In this document: in pieces, positions 1-8,351 of the stretch | How the letters are laid out: each line of letters starts with the position of its first letter | Numbering within the stretch: the stretch's first letter is position 1 | Assembly: GCF_000241305.1 (NCBI RefSeq) | Contig: NZ_BAEH01000124.1 | Coordinates: forward strand, 1-41,335 | Length of the DNA stretch: 41,335 nucleotides | Direction of reading: 5' to 3' | Source of the DNA: Gordonia effusa NBRC 100432 | GTDB lineage: Bacteria > Actinomycetota > Actinomycetes > Mycobacteriales > Mycobacteriaceae | The notes under the pieces: generated by a model | The model's input: only the letters and a program-made list of their open reading frames with translations | What the model was told of the DNA's origin: nothing | Database searches by the model: none | Translations under genes and position numbers: made by a program

Positions 1-691
1 TCGCGCCACCAACACAGTCGACGGCGGCGGCCCATTTGGATTTGCCGAGCGGCCGCGGCTTGGCTTCGGGATCCTCGGGGAGACGGCCGATAACGGTAGA
101 GGCTCCGAGATCGGTGAGAAGTGTTGCGGAATCTGACTTTCCGGTCGACGCGTAGACGTCGAAACCGAGTGCGGCGAGCAAGTCAATCGCGACACTGCCA
201 ACCCCGCCGCTCGCGCCGGTAACGACAACAGGACCATCGTCGGGGGTCAGACCGTGGTCGAGGAGTGCCGCGACACTCATCGCCGACGTGAATCCCGCCG
301 TGCCGATGGCTGCGGCCTCACGAGTAGTCAGCACGTCAAGCTTGACCACCTGGCCGGCAGGTACACGGGCGAACGCCGCATAACCGCCGTGGGCGTCGGT
401 GCCGATTGGACCGCCGTGGGCGACAACTGTGTCCCCAGCGGTGAAGGCGGGGTCGGTCGACTCGACGACGGTGCCCGCGATATCGATGCCGGGGACGATC
501 GGGTAATTGCGAACCACTCCACCGCGCGGCGTAATGGCAAGTGCGTCTTTGTAATTGACGCCGGAATATTCGACGGCGATGGTGACGTCGGCGTCGGGGA
601 GATCACTCGGCGTCAGAGTGCCGGGGGACAGATCGATGGCGCCGTCGTTCTCGGTGGCGATAAGTGCGGGGAAATCGGCGGGGACGGTCAC
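1..691 (-). CDS. YhdH/AcuI-type zinc-independent quinone oxidoreductase (3' end cut off)
   Basis: Medium-chain dehydrogenase/reductase of the YhdH/YhfP (acrylyl-CoA reductase AcuI-like) group, which reduces activated double bonds with NADPH. About 230 residues are visible; the C-terminus lies beyond the window. The N-terminal GroES-like part contains VEYSGVNYKDALA and PGIDIAGTV, typical of the family, and the Rossmann part contains the VTGASGGVGS nucleotide-binding loop. I chose the GTG at 691 because a GAGGAG ribosome-binding site lies 5-10 bases upstream and the protein then begins with the usual short lead (MTVPADFPAL). No zinc-ligand cysteines are seen, as expected. It is the first gene of the window and its substrate cannot be inferred from neighbours. 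Confidence 0.9.
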   Translation of the reverse strand, partial: MTVPADFPALIATENDGAIDLSPGTLTPSDLPDADVTIAVEYSGVNYKDALAITPRGGVVRNYPIVPGIDIAGTVVESTDPAFTAGDTVVAHGGPIGTDAHGGYAAFARVPAGQVVKLDVLTTREAAAIGTAGFTSAMSVAALLDHGLTPDDGPVVVTGASGGVGSVAIDLLAALGFDVYASTGKSDSATLLTDLGASTVIGRLPEDPEAKPRPLGKSKWAAAVDCVGGA

Positions 692-710
692 GCGGAGGCT
701 CCTCGGTAAT

Positions 711-1040
711 TCAGGCGGTCGGTACGCGATTGGTGTTCTGCGATGTAATGGCAAAGGTGGCGGCGGACGCGGCGGCGGTTACCACCGCGACCGACGGCCA
801 GGCACCGATCTTCTTGGCCAGTGGATGCGAAACACCGAACGCACCGAGATAGCCGGCGAGCAAACCGGCCGCGACGCCTGGACCCTGCTTGACCCATTCA
901 CGGGTGCTGTACGCCCCGGCGGCGGCTAACACCACGCCGCCGAGTTCACGCCGGCCGGAGTAGCGTGCCGCGGCATACCCTCCGACGAGACCCGCAGCGA
1001 CGACTGGAACCGTTGGACTAATCGTTGGTCTGATCGACAT
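711..1040 (-). CDS. small conserved-type membrane protein, function unknown
   Basis: A 109-residue protein rich in Ala, Gly and Val with several short hydrophobic stretches (about residues 10-26, 33-44, 55-70 and 83-98), so probably an integral membrane protein. I do not recognise a functional family. It lies 19 bases upstream of the oxidoreductase gene on the same strand and may be co-transcribed with it. Its codon use resembles that of its neighbours and the start is ATG. Confidence rests on the frame, the length and the coherent hydrophobic pattern, not on homology. Confidence 0.6.
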   Translation of the reverse strand: MSIRPTISPTVPVVAAGLVGGYAAARYSGRRELGGVVLAAAGAYSTREWVKQGPGVAAGLLAGYLGAFGVSHPLAKKIGAWPSVAVVTAAASAATFAITSQNTNRVPTA

Positions 1041-1058
1041 GAAACCCAGAGTAGGCGG

Positions 1059-1502
1059 TCAGTGTTTGACAGCGCCGCCCACGATGGTGAATCGCGCCGA
1101 GCGGGTCTTGCACGCGATGCTCGCGTGGTCCCCGACAACGCAGGTGATGCCCTCGACAGAGATTTCGTGATTGGGCGCGATGCGACGGGCGGCGGACCAC
1201 GTGGTGTCGTAGGTGGTGGCGGTGACGTTGCGGCCGAGCAGCCGAACCGCACTGGGCTGCGCCTCGCATTCGACAGCCAGCGACCTGCCAACCGGGGAGA
1301 TTCGACACTCGTGGCCGGTGCCGGCGGCGTAGCGCCAACGGAAGTTGCCGTGCCCGCCGGGAGTGGCGTAGACGCTGGAGTCGACAGTGGTCGCGCCCGG
1401 CGTCGCGGAGGCCGGATGCGCCGCAACAGTCAGCCCACCGATGGCGAGGGCAGCCAGTACTCCGGCGCCCAGGTGGCGGGTAAACGTATGACGTGAACGC
1501 AT
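1059..1502 (-). CDS. secreted protein with Sec signal peptide, function unknown
   Basis: About 147 residues. The N-terminus MRSRHTF is followed by a hydrophobic core (GVLAALAIGGLTVA) and an Ala-x-Ala-like cleavage region near residue 30 (HPASATPGA), so it should be exported by Sec. The mature part has four cysteines spaced as two pairs (CRIS/VECEA and ITCVV/IACKT), which suggests two disulphides in a small beta-rich extracellular domain. The open frame extends to 1631, but the ATG at 1502 is preferred: AAAGGAC precedes it, the signal peptide starts there, and the longer form would run into the divergent thioesterase gene. The function is not recognised. Confidence 0.65.
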   Translation of the reverse strand: MRSRHTFTRHLGAGVLAALAIGGLTVAAHPASATPGATTVDSSVYATPGGHGNFRWRYAAGTGHECRISPVGRSLAVECEAQPSAVRLLGRNVTATTYDTTWSAARRIAPNHEISVEGITCVVGDHASIACKTRSARFTIVGGAVKH

Positions 1503-1602
1503 CAGTGTCCTTTTCGATTGGCGGATCGCGGGTACGACAACGTCAAGTAGCTTCTCATGTGCTGGAAGCGGGACATGCGGGGAGGTAGGGCACCATAGGC
1601 AG

Positions 1603-2364
1603 ATGGTCATCGCCACACCGCTGCCCGACATCCCCGAGCCGACCGCGCTTACCGCCGAGCGGGGGTACGGTCCGTATCGAGCATCCTGGCCAGTTCGGCT
1701 CGCAGATACCGATCAGCATCGTCGACTACGTCTCGACGCGATCGCGCGGTATATGCAAGACATCGGTTATGAACATCTCGACCACACTCCCGATGGCGAC
1801 GTCCACCAAGGTTGGGTGGTGCGACGCAACGTGATTGACGTAATCCGGCCGATTGAGTTCGGTTCCGACGTCGTGTTGCAGAGATGGTGTGCGGCAACGT
1901 CGAATCGGTGGTGCAATATGCGCGTCCGGATCGAAGGCAGCGACGGTGGCCTGGTGGAAACCGAAGCCTTTCTCATTCACTTCGACACCGAGTCGGGGCT
2001 GCCCTCTCGAATGAGCGACGCCTTTCTAGAGCCGATGCTGGCGACTACCACCGAACACCGGCTGCGCTGGAAAGCCGCGCTGCCCACCGCGGCGCCCGAC
2101 GACGCTTCCGAACGCGAATATCCTTTGCGGACAGTCGATTTGGATTGGCTCGGCCACGTCAATAACGCGGCGTACCTCGGCGCGGTCGAGGAGTTGATGG
2201 GTGATCGCGAGGCGCCATACCGAACGATCATCGAATACGCGAAGCCGCTGGTGCTCGCTGACCCGCTGACACTCGCGACTACCACCGATGGCGACGCGCT
2301 CAACGTGTGGTTCGTCGTCGGTGAGCAAGCGCGGGCATCGTCTCGGGTGGAGCCGCTCAGATAG
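1603..2364 (+). CDS. acyl-ACP thioesterase family protein
   Basis: Double hot-dog protein of the acyl-[acyl-carrier-protein] thioesterase family (PF01643 type), 253 residues. It would release fatty acids from acyl-ACP or acyl-CoA. The first hot-dog contains the characteristic ADTDQHRRLRLDAIARYMQDIG segment in the 30s-50s (described here in part) and VVRRNVIDVIRP. The second begins near residue 170 with VDLDWLGHVNNAAYL, whose Asp/His/Asn pattern matches the catalytic region of hot-dog thioesterases. It is transcribed away from the secreted-protein gene and converges on the phospholipase D gene with only 10 bases between them. The actinobacterial substrate is not known from sequence. Confidence 0.85.
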   Translation: MVIATPLPDIPEPTALTAERGYGPYRASWPVRLADTDQHRRLRLDAIARYMQDIGYEHLDHTPDGDVHQGWVVRRNVIDVIRPIEFGSDVVLQRWCAATSNRWCNMRVRIEGSDGGLVETEAFLIHFDTESGLPSRMSDAFLEPMLATTTEHRLRWKAALPTAAPDDASEREYPLRTVDLDWLGHVNNAAYLGAVEELMGDREAPYRTIIEYAKPLVLADPLTLATTTDGDALNVWFVVGEQARASSRVEPLR

Positions 2365-2374
2365 ATCGAAGGCG

Positions 2375-3823
2375 TCAGCGCTTCAGAAGCCCCCGGATGA
2401 TGCGCTCGAGTCGGGTGGATCGCACGTTGACGGGATCGAAAAGGTCGGCGTGCGCTAGCGCCGAGCCTTCGTTGGCGACCGTCTGCGGCGTGAACGGCTT
2501 CAGCGTCTTGCCGTCGCCGCGTAGCGAATCAATCGCGGCGATCATCGATGACGATTCGATGGCATCGTCGAGGACGTCGGTCGTCACGTCGAGATGCTCG
2601 GCCAATAGCCTCGCCCGGACCGAAGCGATTGTGTGTCGAAGTACTTGATCGGCGCTGGAATTCGGGTCTGCTTCCACGGCCACGTCACATTCGCTGTCAA
2701 AGCCCATCGAGCGATTGTTGAGATTCGCCGACCCGACTCTCAGCAGCGCGTCATCGACAATAAGTACCTTAGCGTGGACGTAGATCGGATCACCCGCCGT
2801 CGTCACGGGATAGTAGGCCCGGAATCTATTGTGCCGGTCGGCGTCCCACAGTTTGGTGAGTGACGACTGACGGGCACCGTCCATCACCTTTCGTTCCACG
2901 TCGCCATCGGCATGACGCGGCAGCACAATCGCGATCTGCGGGCCATCGGGCTCAGCCAGCCGAGACACAAGGGCGTCGACCATATGTTGCGACGCCAGGT
3001 ACTGACTTTCGATGTACAGGGTGCTCCTGGCTGCCGCGATCGCCGCCAGGTGCAGATTGCGGATCTCGCAGATCTCGGCGCGATCGCCGTATTCCGGAAT
3101 GGTGCGGGCCACACCAACATCCTGATCGGTGAAAGTTGGCGCAAGTCCCGTCGGCCAGATCTCGTTTCTGTTGTCCGACAAGGGTTCTAGGTACTCGCCG
3201 GTGGCAGCCTCCCAACGGGCCCGGGCGACGTCGGCGACCACGCGGGCGGCGGCACCGTCGAGCGCCACGGTGACGTCGTGCCACGGGTCGTGTTGCTTGC
3301 CATCGGGTCCGGTTCGAAAGTCATTGTCGGGCAGATGGTCTGAGGTGTCCCACCGATTCAGGGTCATATCGATTCCGCCGCAGAAGGCGAACTCGTCGTC
3401 GATGACGACAATCTTTTGGTGATGGGCTGAACCCACCGGGTGCGCGGCGTCGGCGTGTAGATGAATTCGCTTGCCGCCCAGTATGTTCTGGATGAAGTAC
3501 GGCAGCGACCCTCGGGTGATCCCGGCAAGTGCCTCGACACTCCATTTGAGGATGTAGATCTCGAGGTCGGGTTTCTCGCTCCGCAGCCACCCGAGGAACG
3601 CTCCCAGCTCGTCGGGAACCCCATCCTCCGCTTCACGCGGGTCCAGGTGGATACGACGGTCGAAATCCCAGCCAATCAACATCGCGCGACGGTTAGCTTG
3701 GCGCAGAGCCGATTTCGCGTAGGCAAAGTAGTCAGCGGCATCGACGATGACCGACATCCGCCCTGCGGGTGCGATTCGCCAGCAGGTATCGCCGGGGACG
3801 AGAATTGGCCGAGTTTCGCTCAT
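2375..3823 (-). CDS. phospholipase D-family phosphodiesterase
   Basis: A 482-residue HKD-family enzyme with two intact HxKxxxxD motifs: H135-K137-D142 (HHQKIVVIDD) followed by FAFCGGID, and H350-K352-D357 (VHAKVLIVDD) followed by RVGSANLNNRSMG. This arrangement is that of bacterial PLD/cardiolipin-synthase-like proteins that hydrolyse or transfer phosphatidyl groups. No signal peptide or transmembrane helix is evident, so it is probably cytosolic or peripheral. Its ATG overlaps the stop of the upstream Fic gene by four bases (ATGA), indicating translational coupling. That makes a Fic-PLD operon, an uncommon pairing. Substrate identity (phospholipid or another phosphodiester) is not shown. Confidence 0.9.
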   Translation of the reverse strand: MSETRPILVPGDTCWRIAPAGRMSVIVDAADYFAYAKSALRQANRRAMLIGWDFDRRIHLDPREAEDGVPDELGAFLGWLRSEKPDLEIYILKWSVEALAGITRGSLPYFIQNILGGKRIHLHADAAHPVGSAHHQKIVVIDDEFAFCGGIDMTLNRWDTSDHLPDNDFRTGPDGKQHDPWHDVTVALDGAAARVVADVARARWEAATGEYLEPLSDNRNEIWPTGLAPTFTDQDVGVARTIPEYGDRAEICEIRNLHLAAIAAARSTLYIESQYLASQHMVDALVSRLAEPDGPQIAIVLPRHADGDVERKVMDGARQSSLTKLWDADRHNRFRAYYPVTTAGDPIYVHAKVLIVDDALLRVGSANLNNRSMGFDSECDVAVEADPNSSADQVLRHTIASVRARLLAEHLDVTTDVLDDAIESSSMIAAIDSLRGDGKTLKPFTPQTVANEGSALAHADLFDPVNVRSTRLERIIRGLLKR

Positions 3824-4920
3824 AGGACTACCTGTTCGATGCGCGTAAGTAAGTCTAGTAGCTGCCGATTGACGAACAGGCGATCCCGCCCGGCGCGTAT
3901 CTCTTCGAGAAGTCCGGCCTCAGACATCGAAGTCAACCAGCCTGTAGCCGTCGGACGAGAGACCGCGCAGCGCTCCATCACTGTCTTGATTCGGCAGTAC
4001 GGCTGCTCGAACAGAACGTTCTGGAACTCGAAATCGGCACCACCCTTGCTCACTTCCCTTGCACTCCGGGCGAATTCGTCTTGGAGAGAACGTACAGCGG
4101 CGATTTTCTGTGTCGCTGAAAGCGCGGTCACCCGCACTCCGCGCAGCATGTACAACACCCATTGTTCCCATTCTTGGCTAACGGTAACGGCAAGTAGGTT
4201 GCGGTAGTACTCGTCCTTGGTGGCAATGACGTAGCGGGAGAGGTACAAAATTGGCTCGCGCAGGAGACCGGCCTCGTTGAGCATCAGGATGTTCAAGATT
4301 CGACCCGTACGGCCGTTGCCATCGCTGAATGGATGGATAGCTTCAAATTGGTAGTGCGCCACGGCCATTCGTACCAACGCATCCATCTCGTCCGTTCCAT
4401 GGACGAAAGTCTCCCAGTCCTTGAGCTTGTCCAGGATGACGTCGGTGCCTTCGGGCGGACTATATGTCACAGCGCCGGTCAGTGGGTTGGCGAGTCGCGT
4501 GCCGGGCCGATCCCGAATACGCATTTCCCGACCCTTGATAACGCTGCAGACCTCGATCGCAGTCGTCGCACTGAGTCCTCGCTCGCGGGTGTGCTCGTAG
4601 CCGACCCGAAGCGCGGTTCGATAACGAAGAGTTTCCCGAGTGGCCGCATCAGCCGTCCCCTCATCGCCTCTGAAACGGAACAGGTCGTCGGCGGTGGTAA
4701 CGATGTTCTCGATCTCGGAGCTGGCTTGCGCTTCCAAGAGCGGGATCGTATTGATGAGTACCGCCGGGTTTGGAATCGACATGGCCGATTGGTCCAGCTT
4801 GGCAAGTGCGGTGTTGGCGCCGATCGCGGCCTTCAATACGCGTGGGGTCTCGAGTAGATCCAGAGTCGGCGGCGGCGCGAGGGTGTTGTACGGAACGTCG
4901 GGATCCCAGGTGCGCGGCAT
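3820..4920 (-). CDS. Fic family protein (class II AMP/NMP-transferase)
   Basis: About 366 residues from ATG 4920. The Fic core motif HPFSDGNGRTGR lies at about residues 196-207, with all catalytic and anion-binding residues intact. An N-terminal Fic_N region carries S67-x-x-x-E71-N72 (SSEIEN), matching the (S/T)xxxE(G/N) autoinhibitory helix of class II Fic proteins. The C-terminal 80 residues look like a winged-helix (VSRPTATGWLTSM). Such proteins AMPylate target hydroxyl groups, often their own or a partner's. The frame is open to 5238, and ATG 4977 is an alternative start; 4920 gives the usual PxxPY-type beginning. No strong ribosome-binding site precedes either. The stop overlaps the start of the PLD gene by 4 bp. 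Confidence 0.9.
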   Translation of the reverse strand: MPRTWDPDVPYNTLAPPPTLDLLETPRVLKAAIGANTALAKLDQSAMSIPNPAVLINTIPLLEAQASSEIENIVTTADDLFRFRGDEGTADAATRETLRYRTALRVGYEHTRERGLSATTAIEVCSVIKGREMRIRDRPGTRLANPLTGAVTYSPPEGTDVILDKLKDWETFVHGTDEMDALVRMAVAHYQFEAIHPFSDGNGRTGRILNILMLNEAGLLREPILYLSRYVIATKDEYYRNLLAVTVSQEWEQWVLYMLRGVRVTALSATQKIAAVRSLQDEFARSAREVSKGGADFEFQNVLFEQPYCRIKTVMERCAVSRPTATGWLTSMSEAGLLEEIRAGRDRLFVNRQLLDLLTRIEQVVL

Positions 4921-5142
4921 CACCGCATGGTTGCACGACGGCTCCGATATGTAAAGAAATCGCCAATTTTTTGACATGTTCTGGCGACATGCAAGCATTC
5001 TTTGCATATTCACCTGGCGGATCCGCGGAAATATGCCCCCTCGCGGACTCAGACGTCCATATGACATCTCTCCCAGCCAGGGGACATTTCTCGCCCCTAA
5101 GAGTGATGTGGAGCGGTGGCTCGGGCGGAAATACTCCCACTT

Positions 5143-5967
5143 ATGGAGATCACCGGGGCGTTCACCGCTCGCTACGTCGCCTTCGCCTTCTCGTGGAGTT
5201 GGGCGTGGTGGACACTGGCGATAGCCGCCAGAAATCACCTCGACGATGAGGTCCTAGCTTCGCTGTTCGGCATCCTCGGCGACATCGGCCCATTCGTCGC
5301 CGTCATTCTCGCGCTGCTTGCCCAGCGTGTCCGTGCTCGACGGATCGCGCAGCTGCTCCGCTCAGCACTACGACTTCCTCGACAGAGGATCGCGTTGCTC
5401 GGATTCAGCGGGCTCGTCGTCACCATCGTCGCGGTCGCCGCCTACACGCAGCATCGAGCCGATCCAGTCTCACGGGGGCCGAGTCCATGGCTATTCGTTC
5501 CGTATTTGCTTCTCATGCTGATCGTCGGTGGCGGCCAGGAAGAGGTCGGCTGGCGCGGTGTGCTGCAACCGTGGCTGGTGAGCAAGTTCGGCCGCTGGCA
5601 GGGGTCAATCACCGCGGGAGTCGTCTGGTTCGCCTGGCATCTGCCGCTCTTCTGGACTCCGGGCAGCCTGCAGACTCACCTCCCCCTACTCGCGTTCGCC
5701 GGGTTCGCCGTGGGGTTCTCCCTTCTCGTATGGAAAGCGATGGAGATGACGTCGTATCGTCCGGCGACCGCGATCTGGCTCCACGCGCTGAACAATTGTG
5801 TCGGTATATTCTGCGTCTTCTACAGCACCCAGCCGGGATCGCCGCAGCCGGGCGCGTGGGCGTTAGCGGCCGGCTACCTCGTTGCCGGAATCATCGCGCT
5901 CGCTATTCCAGCTTCTCCAAAACTTTCGCCCGAGAAGCAGAGCGGTCGTCCCGAAGCCAGCGCATAG
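5143..5967 (+). CDS. CPBP family intramembrane glutamic endopeptidase
   Basis: Polytopic membrane protein of about 274 residues with the CPBP (CAAX protease and bacteriocin-processing, ABI/Rce1) signature. Motif 1 is EEVGWRG (Glu-Glu at about 133-134), motif 2 is FAWHLPLFW (His at about 166), and motif 3 is HALNN near residue 219. Family members cleave substrates within the membrane; some give bacteriocin self-immunity. Several hydrophobic helices flank the motifs. The start could be GTG 5116 or ATG 5143; neither has a clear ribosome-binding site, and I prefer the ATG because it begins directly before the first helix. Its last 105 bases overlap, tail to tail, the end of the MATE exporter gene on the other strand. 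Confidence 0.85.
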   Translation: MEITGAFTARYVAFAFSWSWAWWTLAIAARNHLDDEVLASLFGILGDIGPFVAVILALLAQRVRARRIAQLLRSALRLPRQRIALLGFSGLVVTIVAVAAYTQHRADPVSRGPSPWLFVPYLLLMLIVGGGQEEVGWRGVLQPWLVSKFGRWQGSITAGVVWFAWHLPLFWTPGSLQTHLPLLAFAGFAVGFSLLVWKAMEMTSYRPATAIWLHALNNCVGIFCVFYSTQPGSPQPGAWALAAGYLVAGIIALAIPASPKLSPEKQSGRPEASA

Positions 5968-7281
5968 ACCGGTCCACACACCCCAGCCTTCCCAACCAAA
6001 TACATAGGCGCACAACGCCATCACCGGAACACCGACGCCCCAATACCCGATCAGGGTGCCCCGCAGACCAGACTTGGTATCACCAAGTCCGCGCAACAGG
6101 CCGACGAAGATGTTCTGCGTGCCCTTGCAGAATTGCTGCACGACGGCGAATACCAGCAAAGTCGACGCCGTGCCGATCACCGCGGCGTCGGCATGCGCTC
6201 CGAGGAATGGCCACAGCGCGACGCCTGGCACGGCAAGGTAGAAGATCGACACCACCGCCATCAAACTCCACGAAGCAGTCAGCACCCGCCGCGCGACCAC
6301 CATCGGAGCATCCGTCTCACCGCGGGCAAGTGCTCGGCTGAGCAGAATCGACGCCCCCTGGGAAAGCCCGATATTGCACTGGTAGACGATGTACGCCAGC
6401 TGGTTCACGACATTCGACGCCGCCAGCATCGCCGGACCGAAGCCTCCCATCATCAGCGTGGCAATCGACGTGATCGCCGCCTCCGAGCCATAGGTCAAGC
6501 AGATCGGAGTGCCGTGTCGAACGATGTGGCGCACCACCTTTGGGTCCGCGCGCCACGCGGCGAGGGATACGAGTGACCGGAGCATCCGATCTCGGCGGAG
6601 TGTCGACACGAACGCCGCCAGCGTGAACACCTGCACCAATGAGGTCGCCAAGCCGACACCCGCGACGCCGAGCTTAGGCAGTCCGAGCCATCCGTAGATG
6701 AACACGGCATTGAGCGCCGCGTTCACTCCGATCGAAACAATGGTGACCGCCAATAGCGACCCTGGCCGACGCAGACCAACAGCGAACTGCCGCAACACAT
6801 TTAGCCACACCATCGGGAACAGTCCACCGGCGAGGGCATAAAGCATCGCCCGCGCTAGCGAAACGACTTCGGCGCGCTGCCCAAGCAACGGCAGTAGGAG
6901 TGCGATGCCGACGAGTACAGCCGCACCCGCAGCGGCGGTGAGTGTCGCGACAAGCAGCGCCGAGCGCAGCAGCGAGCGGATCTCGTCTTCCGCATCCGCA
7001 TCGAGATCGACACTGCCCGTACGCTGTTCGCCCCGTCCGGCAGCAGCGGCGATGAGGTTACCTACACCGGTGACCATGCCGACGCACATAGTGCGCACCT
7101 GGTTGTACAGCAGGATCGCCAAGCCGCCAGCGGCCACCGCGGTGACGCCGAGCAAACCGAGCATTGCGAGGTCGACGGTGGTGAGCGCGACCTGAGCGAG
7201 CTGAACACCGGCGATCGGACCTGCGAGCAATGCCAATTCGCGATAGCCCCCGACGTCGGGCCGCCGAAATGTGATGCTCAT
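5863..7281 (-). CDS. MATE family efflux transporter, putative metallophore exporter
   Basis: A 472-residue polytopic protein of the MATE/DinF family (cation-coupled antiporters, twelve helices). Recognisable features are the repeated long hydrophobic helices, the N-terminal AGPIAGVQLAQVALTTVD helix and a central turn (KLGVAGVGLATSLVQV) typical of the duplicated halves. The open frame runs up to 7431, but ATG 7281 overlaps the stop of the SbnA-like gene by 4 bp (ATGA), as do other junctions of this operon. As last gene of a nine-gene cluster combining small-molecule synthesis and ABC import, its most likely task is export of the product made by the three enzymes. That role is inference; export of drugs or polyamines is the alternative. 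Its 3' end overlaps the convergent CPBP gene by 105 bp. Confidence 0.88.
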   Translation of the reverse strand: MSITFRRPDVGGYRELALLAGPIAGVQLAQVALTTVDLAMLGLLGVTAVAAGGLAILLYNQVRTMCVGMVTGVGNLIAAAAGRGEQRTGSVDLDADAEDEIRSLLRSALLVATLTAAAGAAVLVGIALLLPLLGQRAEVVSLARAMLYALAGGLFPMVWLNVLRQFAVGLRRPGSLLAVTIVSIGVNAALNAVFIYGWLGLPKLGVAGVGLATSLVQVFTLAAFVSTLRRDRMLRSLVSLAAWRADPKVVRHIVRHGTPICLTYGSEAAITSIATLMMGGFGPAMLAASNVVNQLAYIVYQCNIGLSQGASILLSRALARGETDAPMVVARRVLTASWSLMAVVSIFYLAVPGVALWPFLGAHADAAVIGTASTLLVFAVVQQFCKGTQNIFVGLLRGLGDTKSGLRGTLIGYWGVGVPVMALCAYVFGWEGWGVWTGLCAGFGTTALLLGRKFWRSWNSERDDSGNEVAGR

Positions 7282-8351
7282 GCGGTCGCTCGCCTTCGCT
7301 GATCTCGCTGCAGTCGATCTCGCCGCTGTTGATCTTGCTGGGCCACGCGCACCGAATCCGCATACGCCGACAGCCACCGGTCGACTCGGCGGTGCGCGGG
7401 TTCGTCGTATACACCGCGTTCGCGTAGCCACTCCACGTCGAATACCGATGCGAGATACTTTTCGCCCGCGTCATTGCATAACACCACGACGGTGCTGCCC
7501 GGCGGGTAGTCGAGCAACCGGCGTAGGGCAACGTGAACCGCTCCCCCGGTGGTTCCGCCGACGAGCATGCCGTTGCGGCGAGCCATCACCCTGGCGCAGG
7601 CAAATGCGTCCGCGTCGCTCACTTGATGAGACTCATCGATCACCGATCGAATTACATTGCGACCCACTGGAAATCCCGCCGGGCTGCCTGCTCCGGTCTG
7701 ATGGTAGACGCCAGGCGAGCCGTCGAAGATGATCGACCCAACCGGCTCGACGGCGACCGATCGCGTGTGTGCGCCACGAGCGTGCAACTCCTTTGTGGTG
7801 CCGCAGAGCGAACCACCGGTTCCGATGGCGGCGATGAGGACATCGACGTGGCCGAGTTCGTCGAGCAGTTCGCCAGCCAGATCCATGTAGCCGTTTCCGT
7901 TTCCAGTGTGGTTGTGCTGATCTGGATGAAAGGCATTGCGCTGCACCGCCAGACGACCGGCCACCTCGCGCCTGCGAACCGACGCAACGCCGCCGTCGGG
8001 CGGGCAGTCAACGAAGACCAACTCCGCGCCGAGCGCCGTGAGCATCCGCAGCTTGTCCGGCGCGGCATGATGATCGACGACGGCGGTGAACCGGTAACCA
8101 CGTTCAAGCGCTATCAGTGCGAGGCCGCAACCGGTATTACCCGACGTCGGCTCGACGATCTCGCCGCCCACCTTGAGGTGACCGGCTTCCTCGGCCTCGT
8201 CGATGATTCGGCGAGCCATACGCACCTTGCACGACCCGGTGGGATTGAGGTGATCGAGTTTGAGCAGCAGACGTGTCCCGGTGCCGGTGCGGGCCAACTC
8301 GTAGAGCGGGGTGTCGCCGATCAGGTCGGAGGTGCGGGTGACGATCGTCAT
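7278..8351 (-). CDS. PLP-dependent cysteine synthase-fold enzyme, SbnA-like
   Basis: Fold-type II PLP enzyme, 357 residues. The PLP lysine is probably K42 in NPTGSCKVRMA, the substrate/phosphate loop is SGNTG (70-74), and GTGGSLCGTTK is the cofactor-phosphate loop. It resembles SbnA, the N-(2-amino-2-carboxyethyl)-L-glutamate synthase that joins O-phosphoserine and glutamate on the way to L-2,3-diaminopropionate, more than housekeeping CysK: the usual SIKDR is SCKVR and the usual GISSGA is GGTTGGA. The SbnB-like gene two genes upstream supports this. The last ~25 residues are Arg/Gln-rich and beyond the usual family end. It overlaps the preceding and following genes by 4 bp each. True substrate is inference. 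Confidence 0.85.
   Translation of the reverse strand: MTIVTRTSDLIGDTPLYELARTGTGTRLLLKLDHLNPTGSCKVRMARRIIDEAEEAGHLKVGGEIVEPTSGNTGCGLALIALERGYRFTAVVDHHAAPDKLRMLTALGAELVFVDCPPDGGVASVRRREVAGRLAVQRNAFHPDQHNHTGNGNGYMDLAGELLDELGHVDVLIAAIGTGGSLCGTTKELHARGAHTRSVAVEPVGSIIFDGSPGVYHQTGAGSPAGFPVGRNVIRSVIDESHQVSDADAFACARVMARRNGMLVGGTTGGAVHVALRRLLDYPPGSTVVVLCNDAGEKYLASVFDVEWLRERGVYDEPAHRRVDRWLSAYADSVRVAQQDQQRRDRLQRDQRRRATA

Noticed and set aside
254..709. Long plus-strand frames opposite the oxidoreductase and many similar antisense frames across the window
   Set aside because: They are high-G+C shadows: Arg/Gly/Asp-rich translations without motifs, opposite genes with clear domains.
7278..8351. Reading the SbnA-like gene as housekeeping cysteine synthase CysK/CysM
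   Set aside because: The lysine loop (SCKVR) and the GGTTGG loop deviate from CysK, and the SbnB-like and decarboxylase neighbours with overlapping frames argue for diaminopropionate-type chemistry.
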